From Ruminococcaceae bacterium UBA3323 (GTDB lineage: Bacteria > Bacillota > Clostridia > Oscillospirales > Acutalibacteraceae): a DNA stretch of 16,325 nt. Positions within the stretch are counted from its first letter, which is position 1. Each line of letters begins with the position of its first letter. The stretch is from positions 1-16,325 of the forward strand of contig DESD01000002.1 of NCBI GenBank assembly GCA_002361935.1, read 5' to 3'. This document shows, piece by piece, positions 1-5,543 of this stretch. The position numbers were made by a program, and so were the translations under genes. The notes below the pieces were generated by a model. That model made no database searches. It was given only the letters and a program-made list of their open reading frames with translations, and was not told the origin of the DNA.

Positions 1-2295
1 TGTTGCACTTGTTGACTTTATCCAACTGTACTTTCCGTTTGCCCCCAGCATATAGATGCCATACCTTGTTGCTCCCGCTACCTTGTTCCAGGATAAGGTA
101 AACGAACCGTTTGCGTTTACAGTTGCTTTTGCAGTTGGTGTTTGCAGCTTCTTTGTATTCTTTGCATTTACTGCAGCACTGTAAGCGGATTTCGTATTGC
201 CCTTTACGGCTCTCATCTTATATGTGTACTGCTTTCCGTATGCCGCTGTGCCTGTTGTAAAGGAGGTACCTGTTGTTGTTTTCATCAGCTTGTAACTGCC
301 GTCTGCCTGCTTGATATAAAGCTCATACTTCTCTGCTTCGGCAACCTTGCCCCAGGAAAGCTTGATTGTTCCGTTTGCATTTACTGCTGCTTTCAAAACC
401 GGTGTTTTAAGCCCTGTTGCTTTTATCGTTTCTGTCTTAGTAGCTTTACACTTAGTGCAGGTGTAGGTTTTAACGCCTGTTGTTGTGGCAGTCGGTGCTT
501 TCGTTACCTTGCCTACATCATAGCTGTGTCCTGTGGCAGGAACAGCTTTCTGTGCAGTAATTACAGCATTACATACAGAACAATGCGATCCTTCTGTTTT
601 TCCTGCCTTTGTACAGGTTGCAGCTACTGCTTTATCTGTTACAGCTTTATGGCCTGTTGCCTTTATAGTTTCTGTTTTTGTTGCCTTGCACTTTGTACAA
701 GTATAGGTTTTAACACCGTTTGCCGTGCAGGTCGCTGCCTTTGTTACTTTACCGCTGTTCCAAGTGTGGCTGCATTCTGCATCTATCACAACAAATTTGT
801 TGCCGTTTTCTTTTGCATATGCTTCTGCTGTTGCACCTTTATGACCACGGATTGTTACAGTTTCTGGAATCGCACAATCCTCAATTTCAACATTTTTGCT
901 ATGAATTGTTATACTTGTTAAATTTGTACACCCGTCGAATGCATAAAGTCCAATATACTTTACGCTGTTCGGTATTGTTATACTGGTTAAGCCTGTACAG
1001 CCGTAAAATGCAGTCCAACCAATACTAGTTACACTGTTCGGAATTGTTATACTTGTTAAGCTTGTACAATATTCAAATGCCCCTTCACCAATACTTGTAA
1101 CGCTATTAGGTATTGTTATGCTGGTTAAGCTATTACAATCAAGAAATACCGCATCGCCAATGCTTGTTACGCTGTTTGGTATTGTTATGCTTTTTAGGCT
1201 TTCACAATAAGCAAATGCACCAATTCCAATACTAACAACATTATTGGGTATTGTGAATGAAGCACTTATTTTACCCGCAGGATACTGAATTAATTCTGTC
1301 TTATTTTTATTATATAACACACCACTTGATGACGAATAGTGTTTATTTGCTAAATCTATATTTATGTTTGATAAGGCTGTGCAATGAATAAATGTCCTAT
1401 CACCAATTTTTGTTACACTATCTGGAATGGTTATTTCTTTGAGTCCATAACAATTTGAAAAAGCGCATGATTCTATATCTGTTACACTATTAGGTATGGC
1501 TACATTTGTCAAACTTTGGCACCAGCCAAAAGCAGTTTCTCCAATACTTGTAACACTGCTGGGTATTTTTATATTTTTCAAACTTACACAATTAAAAAAT
1601 ACACTTTCTTCAATTCTTGTCAATCTATTTGATATAGATATACTTTTCAAGCTATAACAATTTCTAAATGCTGCACCACAAATACTTGTTACGCTGTTTG
1701 GTATTGTTATGCTTGTTAAGCTTCTGCATTCAAAAAATGCGGAAGCACCTATGCTTGTTACACTATTCGGTATAGATATGCTTGTTAAATTTGTGCATTC
1801 AGAAAATGCGGAAGCACCTATTCTTGTTACACTATTCGGTATAGATACGCTTGTTAAATTTGTGCATTCAGAAAATGCGGAAGCACCTATGTGTGTTATA
1901 CTATTTGGCATAGTTATATTGGTCAAGTTATTGCATTTATAAAACGCACCTGTTCCAATACTTAGTACACTATCTGGAATGATTATACTTATCAAACTAT
2001 CACACCATCCAAATGCATAATCACCAATACTTGATACAGGATATCCTGCTATACTTGACGGAATTCTAAATTCACTATCATTACCTTTGTATTCTGTAAA
2101 CTCGACTGTATCATTATCAAGAAATTCATATTCATATTCTAAAGCAGAAGCTGAATAAGCAGACAAATCTATTCCTGCTGTTATGGCAAACAGCATTGCT
2201 ATTGAAAGCAACAGGCTAAGAATCTTTTTTAAATAATGTTTTTGCGGTGTGATGCCCGAATCGCACCTTACGATTTTATTTTTTGTAAATTTCAT
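1..2295 (-). CDS. Secreted BspA-like leucine-rich-repeat surface protein (3' part beyond window)
   Basis: Reading the minus strand from the ATG at 2295 gives 765 codons with no stop to the window edge, so the C-terminus is missing. Seen: a long basic N-region, then a hydrophobic stretch (about residues 28-44) and a likely signal peptidase site near AYSASA (about residue 52). About 15 LRR units of 23 residues follow (about 60-475), with the pattern SIGxxAFxxCxSLTSITIPNSVT. Next are a linker (TAEAYAKENG), three Cys-x-x-Cys modules (about 505-625), and two fibronectin-III-like domains (LSWGKV, LSWNKV) up to the edge. Known: such LRR_5/BspA-type proteins are exported and often bind host or matrix components. 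Inference: a cell-surface adhesin, anchored by an unseen C-terminus. A GAAAGG ribosome site precedes the start, and a perfect sigma-A promoter with three palindromes lies upstream, suggesting control by the divergent regulator. One unit near residue 320 carries an insertion that interrupts the LRR series. Confidence 0.88.
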   Translation of the reverse strand, partial: MKFTKNKIVRCDSGITPQKHYLKKILSLLLSIAMLFAITAGIDLSAYSASALEYEYEFLDNDTVEFTEYKGNDSEFRIPSSIAGYPVSSIGDYAFGWCDSLISIIIPDSVLSIGTGAFYKCNNLTNITMPNSITHIGASAFSECTNLTSVSIPNSVTRIGASAFSECTNLTSISIPNSVTSIGASAFFECRSLTSITIPNSVTSICGAAFRNCYSLKSISISNRLTRIEESVFFNCVSLKNIKIPSSVTSIGETAFGWCQSLTNVAIPNSVTDIESCAFSNCYGLKEITIPDSVTKIGDRTFIHCTALSNINIDLANKHYSSSSGVLYNKNKTELIQYPAGKISASFTIPNNVVSIGIGAFAYCESLKSITIPNSVTSIGDAVFLDCNSLTSITIPNSVTSIGEGAFEYCTSLTSITIPNSVTSIGWTAFYGCTGLTSITIPNSVKYIGLYAFDGCTNLTSITIHSKNVEIEDCAIPETVTIRGHKGATAEAYAKENGNKFVVIDAECSHTWNSGKVTKAATCTANGVKTYTCTKCKATKTETIKATGHKAVTDKAVAATCTKAGKTEGSHCSVCNAVITAQKAVPATGHSYDVGKVTKAPTATTTGVKTYTCTKCKATKTETIKATGLKTPVLKAAVNANGTIKLSWGKVAEAEKYELYIKQADGSYKLMKTTTGTSFTTGTAAYGKQYTYKMRAVKGNTKSAYSAAVNAKNTKKLQTPTAKATVNANGSFTLSWNKVAGATRYGIYMLGANGKYSWIKSTSAT
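412..717 (-). repeat. Direct repeat of Cys-x-x-Cys module inside the LRR protein gene
   Basis: Positions 412-477 and 652-717 are homologous segments exactly 240 nt (80 codons) apart. Both encode GVKTYTCTKCKATKTETIKA followed by TG. The DNA copies differ at scattered, mostly synonymous sites, so the duplication is older than the one at 1726-1932 and protein-level selection seems to keep the copies alike. A third, more diverged module (CTKAGKTEGSHCSVC) lies between them. The paired CxxC motifs could bind metal or form disulfides; the sequence does not decide. Confidence 0.75.
1726..1932 (-). repeat. Three tandem 69-nt LRR units, two nearly identical
   Basis: Units 1726-1794, 1795-1863 and 1864-1932 are head-to-tail copies of 69 nt (23 codons), each one LRR. 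The first two differ at only 3 of 69 positions by eye; the third is more diverged. Such high identity inside an otherwise diverged LRR array points to recent in-frame duplication or gene conversion. Copy number here could vary between strains without breaking the reading frame. Confidence 0.85.
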
Positions 2296-2328
2296 ATTTC
2301 TTTTTTCCTTTCATTAAACTTTACATAT

Positions 2329-2349
2329 TTTATGGGTAACACCCATAAA
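2329..2349. promoter_or_regulatory. Operator-like palindrome 1 (start region of the LRR gene)
   Basis: Perfect inverted repeat: TTTATGGGT and ACCCATAAA (9-nt arms) around AAC, centre 2339. It covers the predicted transcription start of the LRR gene. It shares the ATGGG/CCCAT core with palindromes 2 and 3. No T-run follows on either side, so a terminator is unlikely. Confidence 0.7.
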
Positions 2350-2350
2350 T

Positions 2351-2379
2351 ATTATATGGGTTTCGCCCATATTTGTCAA
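2351..2379 (-). promoter_or_regulatory. Consensus sigma-A promoter of the LRR surface protein gene
   Basis: On the minus strand, TTGACA (2379-2374) and TATAAT (2356-2351) are separated by exactly 17 nt (2357-2373). Both hexamers are perfect. The expected start of transcription is near 2344, giving a leader of about 50 nt. The middle palindrome (2354-2372) fills the spacer and overlaps the -10, so a protein bound there should block RNA polymerase. A promoter this strong would normally need repression. Confidence 0.85.
2354..2372. promoter_or_regulatory. Operator-like palindrome 2 (between -35 and -10 of the LRR gene)
   Basis: ATATGGG and CCCATAT (7-nt perfect arms) around TTTCG, centre 2363, 24 nt from palindrome 1. 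It sits in the 17-nt spacer of the minus-strand promoter and overlaps its -10, a classic repressor position. Confidence 0.7.
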
Positions 2380-2405
2380 TATGGGAACTACCCATATTGT
2401 ATAAT
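2373..2405 (+). promoter_or_regulatory. Probable promoter of the XRE regulator gene
   Basis: A perfect TATAAT lies at 2400-2405, 18 nt before the TTG start, but no good -35 stands at normal spacing. Alternatively TTGTCA (2373-2378) pairs with the weaker TATTGT (2395-2400) over 16 nt. In the second case the -35 is almost the same bases as the minus-strand TTGACA. Either reading places palindrome 3 inside the promoter. The leader would be only about 10-15 nt. Confidence 0.5.
2378..2398. promoter_or_regulatory. Operator-like palindrome 3 (next to the XRE regulator promoter)
   Basis: AATATGGG and CCCATATT (8-nt perfect arms) around AACTA, centre 2388, 25 nt from palindrome 2. It touches the minus-strand -35 (2374-2379) and lies immediately upstream of, or over, the likely -10 of the plus-strand regulator gene. 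Occupancy would suit autoregulation as well as control of the LRR gene. Confidence 0.7.
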
Positions 2406-2422
2406 AATTTTGGTGATAAAAT

Positions 2423-2623
2423 TTGAAATTCAAAAGAATTAGAGATTTACGGGAAGACAATGATTTAAAGCAAAAAGATTTAGCAGAATATTTATCCATT
2501 GACCAAAGCACTTATTCTGACTACGAAAATGGAAAAATCAATATACCTATAGAAATGCTTATACGCATTGCTGATTATTATAAAGTTTCATTAGATTATT
2601 TAGTTGAAAGAGAAAAAATTTAA
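2423..2623 (+). CDS. Small XRE/Cro-CI-family helix-turn-helix regulator
   Basis: A 66-residue protein that is essentially only an HTH_3 domain. The pattern LREDNDLKQKDLAEYLSIDQ, then STYSDYENGK and IPIEMLIRIADYYKVSLDYL, matches the five-helix Cro/CI fold; the recognition helix is about residues 28-36. The start is TTG at 2423, supported by GGTGAT (2412-2417) with 5 nt spacing; no in-frame ATG precedes it. There is no ligand-binding or dimerisation extension, so it probably dimerises through the HTH domain itself. It is divergent from the LRR protein gene and a terminator follows it directly, so it is monocistronic. Inference: it binds the three ATATGGG/CCCATAT palindromes upstream and represses both itself and the LRR gene. 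The target assignment rests on position only. Confidence 0.88.
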   Translation: MKFKRIRDLREDNDLKQKDLAEYLSIDQSTYSDYENGKINIPIEMLIRIADYYKVSLDYLVEREKI

Positions 2624-2630
2624 AATGAAT

Positions 2631-2670
2631 AAAAAGTCGTTTGTATGGGCAACATACTAACGACTTTTTT
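2631..2670 (+). terminator. Rho-independent terminator after the XRE regulator
   Basis: A 17-nt left arm (2631-2647) pairs with 2653-2669 with one mismatch around the loop GGCAA, followed by a run of T ending at 2670. An A-run on the 5' side mirrors the T-run, so it might also work on the other strand. It ends just before the ribosome site of the DUF378-type gene. Confidence 0.85.
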
Positions 2671-2686
2671 ATTTGGAGATGAAATT

Positions 2687-2896
2687 ATGGGTATTGTTAA
2701 CAGAATTGCTTTAATTCTCAGCATTATCGGCGGCATTAACTGGGGACTTATCGGTCTTTTTAAATTTGACCTTGTTGCATGGATATGCGGCGGACAGGAT
2801 GCAATTTTTGCAAGAATTATTTACAGCATTGTAGGTCTTGCAGCAATATGGTGCATCAGCCTTTTATTCAGAAACAACGATATGTTAAAAGAATAA
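2687..2896 (+). CDS. DUF378-type small membrane protein (YuzA-like)
   Basis: 69 residues with two predicted membrane helices: about residues 6-26 (IALILSIIGGINWGLIGLF) and 42-61 (ARIIYSIVGLAAIWCISLLF). The GGINWGLIGLF stretch and RIIYxxVGLAA are the hallmarks of the DUF378 family, known across Firmicutes, whose function is unknown. The ATG at 2687 is chosen because GGAG (2675-2678) lies 8 nt upstream; an upstream in-frame ATG at 2645 falls inside the terminator hairpin and has no ribosome site. The downstream end is convergent with sigE. No promoter stands out between the terminator and the start, so transcription may come from read-through or a weak promoter. Confidence 0.85.
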   Translation: MGIVNRIALILSIIGGINWGLIGLFKFDLVAWICGGQDAIFARIIYSIVGLAAIWCISLLFRNNDMLKE

Positions 2897-2933
2897 AGCA
2901 TATAAAAGTCAATAATGGTAAATTGTAGAAAAC

Positions 2934-3011
2934 GGACGAGCAATGCTCGCCCTGCAAAATGTTTATAACATAAAAGCATTATAAACTTTTGAGGGACGGG
3001 AAACCCGTCCC
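2934..3011. repeat. Composite palindromic intergenic element (REP/MITE-like)
   Basis: Three palindromes stand in a row between two convergent genes. The outer left one (2934-2952) has a CGAGC/GCTCG core. The middle one is GTTTATAA (2961-2968) with TTATAAAC (2979-2986), a perfect match around 10 nt. The outer right one is GGGACGGG-AAA-CCCGTCCC (2993-3011), also perfect. The CAAAA and TTTTG segments flanking the middle stem also pair, so the whole is one large nested inverted repeat with self-complementary ends. No T-run follows the GC-rich stems on either strand, so an ordinary terminator is not the full explanation. GC-rich blocks of this kind are commonly dispersed in clostridial genomes, which cannot be tested from one window. 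Confidence 0.65.
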
Positions 3012-3022
3012 CTACAAAATCA

Positions 3023-3718
3023 TTATACATATTCACGCAGCATTTCATTTCTTATTTTTTCGATAATTCTTTTTTCCAGCCTTGAAATATAGCTTTGGGA
3101 AATGCCCATTAAATCGGCAAGTTCCTTTTGGGTGTGCTCTGTTTCACCCATGATTCCGAATCGCATTTTCATAAGCTCCCTTTCCTTTTCCGAAAGGGAG
3201 TTAACTATTTTCAGAAGCAGTTTTTTTTCATCGCTGTATTCAATATCAACTGAGATTTCATCCGGCTCACTGCCAAGAACATCACGAAGTGTAAGCTCAT
3301 TCCCGTCCCAATCAATGCTAAGCGGCTCATCAAAGCTTAATTCATGCTTTGAATTATTTACCTTGCGAAGATGCATCAATATTTCATTTTCAATACATCT
3401 TGAAGCATAGGTTGCAAACTTGATATTTTTCTCGGGATTAAAGGTTTTAACAGCTTTCATAAGACCGATTGTTCCGATAGAAACCAAATCTTCGGTTGCG
3501 GTTGCACAGCCATCAAACTTTTTGGCAATATAAACAACCAGGCGAAGATTATGTGTTATGAGCAAATCCCTGTGGGATTCATTTCCGTTTTTTAATTCAT
3601 TCATAACGGTTTCCTCTTCCTCTTTGGTCAGCGGAGGAGGAAGCGTTTCGGGACCGTTTATGTAAAAGCATTCTTTTTTTAATAATCTTAATAAAAACAG
3701 TTTAATTTTTTCAAACAT
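3023..3718 (-). CDS. sigE: RNA polymerase sporulation sigma factor sigma-E (pro-SigE)
   Basis: 231 residues, close to the 239 of the Bacillus subtilis protein. The N-terminus is an amphipathic pro-sequence. By alignment with B. subtilis (recalled, not computed), the motif FYINGPETLPPPL places the SpoIIGA cleavage near residue 18/19. Region 2 is LRLVVYIAKKF, then EDLVSIGTIGLMKAV and FATYASRCIENEI. The SFDEPLSIDWDGNEL block is a sigma-E signature, and region 4 ends with the helix-turn-helix TQKELADLMGISQSYISRL. Known role: after engulfment begins, mature sigma-E directs the early mother-cell programme, and it is activated by SpoIIGA. The start follows the spoIIGA stop (3729-3731) by 10 nt, and its AGAGG ribosome site overlaps that stop, which suggests translational coupling. 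The pro-sequence is about 9 residues shorter than in B. subtilis. sigG, the usual next gene, is not downstream here. Confidence 0.96.
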   Translation of the reverse strand: MFEKIKLFLLRLLKKECFYINGPETLPPPLTKEEEETVMNELKNGNESHRDLLITHNLRLVVYIAKKFDGCATATEDLVSIGTIGLMKAVKTFNPEKNIKFATYASRCIENEILMHLRKVNNSKHELSFDEPLSIDWDGNELTLRDVLGSEPDEISVDIEYSDEKKLLLKIVNSLSEKERELMKMRFGIMGETEHTQKELADLMGISQSYISRLEKRIIEKIRNEMLREYV

Positions 3719-3728
3719 AGGTATACCT

Positions 3729-4523
3729 CTAATTTAATAATTTCGGATTCAGAATTCCTTGATATTCCCCTTTTTTTACACTGCTGCTTAATGCAATATA
3801 AACATCATTTATTTCAACACTTCCAAGCGAAGAGTTTATCTCAACCTTATCGGGCTTAAAAGCGGAAAGCACCCCCTCTCCCCCAACGGACGAAAACGGA
3901 ATAAGCCTTTGGCATGGAGCGTTTTCAAAAAGACTGTCATCGGCAACAATAACAGGAAAATCGGAAAAAGGCTCTTTCAGGTTATTTCCGCTGTCTGCAA
4001 ATGCAAAAAATTTGATTTTGTTTTCATTACTGTATACGGTTACGCTGTAAAGCTCTTTAACAGCAGTTTTGTTATTATAAATTCTGATGATTACAACGGA
4101 TATCAGATAGGCAGCAAGAGCGGTAATCAGCAACACACGGGCTGAAACATTAAAATAGACGGTTGAATTATTAACAACAACGCCATTCGGCTTAAATATA
4201 AACCACAGGCCGATAATGATGCCGACAAAAAGAAGATTGACGAAAAAGAAAATGATTACTTCTTTTATATAGGTCTTAAAGCCTTTCAGCTTAAATGCAG
4301 CCAAAACAATAAGCATAGCGGCCGCAAGCTTTCCCAGACAGGAAACGGCGAAATTGAGGCTGTCCCAAAGAATAACAAGTGAATAAGCACCGCCGATAAA
4401 GGAAGCCAGAACAATACGCCAAAGCTTTTCGCTGCGCTTGGATAATTTGGCAGTAACGAGCAGAAGAAAGAATGTTATAAAAAAATTAACAATAAACAGT
4501 ATATCAACATAAATAACATTCAT
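3729..4523 (-). CDS. spoIIGA: SpoIIGA, membrane aspartic protease that processes pro-sigma-E
   Basis: 264 residues from the ATG at 4523. The N-terminal half has about five hydrophobic helices (MNVIYVDILFIVNFFITFFL onward to about residue 150). The C-terminal half is soluble and carries FADSGNNLKEP, with the aspartate at about residue 177 matching the single catalytic Asp of the family (DTGN type in B. subtilis). Known role: it sits in the sporulation septum and cleaves the sigma-E pro-sequence after a SpoIIR signal from the forespore; it probably works as a dimer. The 4523 start is preferred because family members begin with a short xVxYVD sequence, GGTGGT precedes it, and the upstream ATG at 4556 lies outside the predicted transcript. 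It is transcribed with sigE. Confidence 0.93.
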   Translation of the reverse strand: MNVIYVDILFIVNFFITFFLLLVTAKLSKRSEKLWRIVLASFIGGAYSLVILWDSLNFAVSCLGKLAAAMLIVLAAFKLKGFKTYIKEVIIFFFVNLLFVGIIIGLWFIFKPNGVVVNNSTVYFNVSARVLLITALAAYLISVVIIRIYNNKTAVKELYSVTVYSNENKIKFFAFADSGNNLKEPFSDFPVIVADDSLFENAPCQRLIPFSSVGGEGVLSAFKPDKVEINSSLGSVEINDVYIALSSSVKKGEYQGILNPKLLN

Positions 4524-4539
4524 AAGCACCACCGGAATT

Positions 4540-4572
4540 ATTATACAGTGGAACAAATGAATAAAATGTCAA
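4540..4572 (-). promoter_or_regulatory. spoIIGA-sigE promoter with 21-nt spacer and 0A-box-like site
   Basis: Perfect TTGACA (minus strand, 4572-4567) and TATAAT (4545-4540) are separated by 21 nt. Sigma-A promoters directly activated by Spo0A~P, such as B. subtilis spoIIG (22 bp), are known for such long spacing. The -35 overlaps TGTCAAA on the plus strand (4567-4573), one base from the 0A box TGTCGAA. The predicted transcript starts near 4533, giving a leader of about 10 nt. Confidence 0.65.
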
Positions 4573-4620
4573 AAAGAATGCCGGCTAAAACTTTTTATGC
4601 AGACTCTGCTGTGGGCAATG

Positions 4621-4644
4621 AAAAAAGCTCCTCAATGAGGAGCT
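4621..4644 (-). terminator. Rho-independent terminator of the lipoprotein gene
   Basis: On the minus strand AGCTCCTC pairs with GAGGAGCT (perfect 8 bp, loop ATT), followed directly by six T (4626-4621). It lies 29 nt after the lipoprotein stop and separates that gene from spoIIGA. Confidence 0.9.
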
Positions 4645-4672
4645 GTCGGAAATACAATAAAATCTTTATCTT

Positions 4673-5461
4673 TTATTTAATTCTTTTTCCTGTCAAAGAA
4701 TCAATCAGAATCCTTTCATAAAGAGAATCGGGATTTCCGTATTCATATTTACTGTAAATTAAATTATTATTTTCCTTATCAAATGCAACTTCATAAACAT
4801 ATCTTACGCCATTCTGCACAACTTCCTTATTGCCAATCCAATATGGATAATTCGAAATATACTTATCCATTTCAACAAGTGCATTTGAAACTTCAACACT
4901 TATCCCGAGATCGGTTGGAAGCACATAATCAAAATCAGCCATTCTGCCGATAACCGCCTCTCTATTGATGCTGTTAAGATAAGCCTGTGCATATTGATCA
5001 AGCTGCAGATTCAGATTGTTATAATCGGCATCACTTAAATTCATGACTTCTGATACATATTTTTTCGGAAACATTTTTTTGATGGATGGTGCATATAAAT
5101 CGCCGTCCTCGGGATATGCAACATTGATTAATTCATAATCTGCCGAATTAAACTCAAAAACTGCAGGCATTGAACCGCCTGACACATCAACAAAATTACC
5201 ATTTTCAAACCCAAAATTCGCATATGAAATATATGTGTAAACATAGGTAGTATTGTTTTTTGTTTCCGCACCGAAAATGATATGACCTTCAGCAGGGCAT
5301 TCGCCTTCATAATAAGCGGACTGATTATCATTCAGGATTGCCTGTGATACTAATTCCTCAAGCTCCGGCGTAATGCTTTCCGATTTTGCACTGTTACTGC
5401 ACCCGCAGAGTAATAAAAAAACAGATAATAAAGTAATGAATACGGTTTTGATATGCTTCAT
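4673..5461 (-). CDS. Lipoprotein resembling the ectodomain of M56/BlaR1-type proteins
   Basis: 262 residues from the ATG at 5461, which has GGAGGG 6 nt upstream. The in-frame extension to 5569 has no ribosome site and runs into a hairpin, so it was rejected. A type II signal peptide ends at the lipobox LCGC, making Cys21 the lipidated residue; the protein should face outward on the membrane. The mature part has no cysteine pairs beyond ECPAEG, and no catalytic motif is recognised. The stretch GHIIFGAETKNNTTYVYTYI, then FGFENG, VSGGSMP and SIKKMFP, recalls the extracellular C-terminal part of clostridial M56-type membrane peptidases (from memory, not computed). If so, this is a freestanding sensor or binding domain without the protease. 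It has its own promoter and terminator, so it is monocistronic. Function unknown. Confidence 0.82.
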   Translation of the reverse strand: MKHIKTVFITLLSVFLLLCGCSNSAKSESITPELEELVSQAILNDNQSAYYEGECPAEGHIIFGAETKNNTTYVYTYISYANFGFENGNFVDVSGGSMPAVFEFNSADYELINVAYPEDGDLYAPSIKKMFPKKYVSEVMNLSDADYNNLNLQLDQYAQAYLNSINREAVIGRMADFDYVLPTDLGISVEVSNALVEMDKYISNYPYWIGNKEVVQNGVRYVYEVAFDKENNNLIYSKYEYGNPDSLYERILIDSLTGKRIK

Positions 5462-5479
5462 ATGAATCCCTCCGATAAA

Positions 5480-5508
5480 ATCATAGCAGGGATATACGGA
5501 ATTTACAA
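5480..5508 (-). promoter_or_regulatory. Probable promoter of the 4673-5461 lipoprotein gene
   Basis: Minus strand TTGTAA (5508-5503), 17 nt spacer, TATGAT (5485-5480). The start of transcription would be near 5473, about 12 nt before the ATG, so the leader is very short and holds little besides the ribosome site. Confidence 0.55.
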
Positions 5509-5543
5509 TGAACAGAAAGTGGAATCCGTCCACGATAAATGGA

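Noticed and set aside
142..921. Cysteine-rich 259-residue open frame on the plus strand
   Set aside because: It is the antisense of the LRR/CxxC/FN3 gene; it has no credible ribosome site, and its cysteine richness is the complement of GCA/ACA-rich codons on the other strand. The same applies to the plus-strand frames near 720-1028 and 1709-1942.
1081..1932. Regularly spaced direct repeats suggesting a CRISPR array
   Set aside because: The period is 69 nt of coding sequence with graded divergence and no distinct spacers; they are LRR codons in an open frame.
2329..2425. Prophage immunity region
   Set aside because: The operator layout is lambda-like, but no integrase, antirepressor, structural or lysis gene is in view, and the divergent gene is a surface LRR protein. 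A remnant cannot be excluded but is not supported.
2236..2442. 68-residue plus-strand frame through the operator region
   Set aside because: It crosses both promoters and all three palindromes, has no ribosome site and reads partly antisense to the LRR gene start; the overlapping XRE gene is the credible one.
2645..2686. Upstream start adding 14 residues to the DUF378-type protein
   Set aside because: The ATG lies within the terminator stem, lacks a ribosome site, and the added residues do not fit the family start.
4524..4556. Upstream start for SpoIIGA
   Set aside because: It would place the start codon upstream of the predicted transcription start; the ATG at 4523 fits the family N-terminus and has GGTGGT in front.
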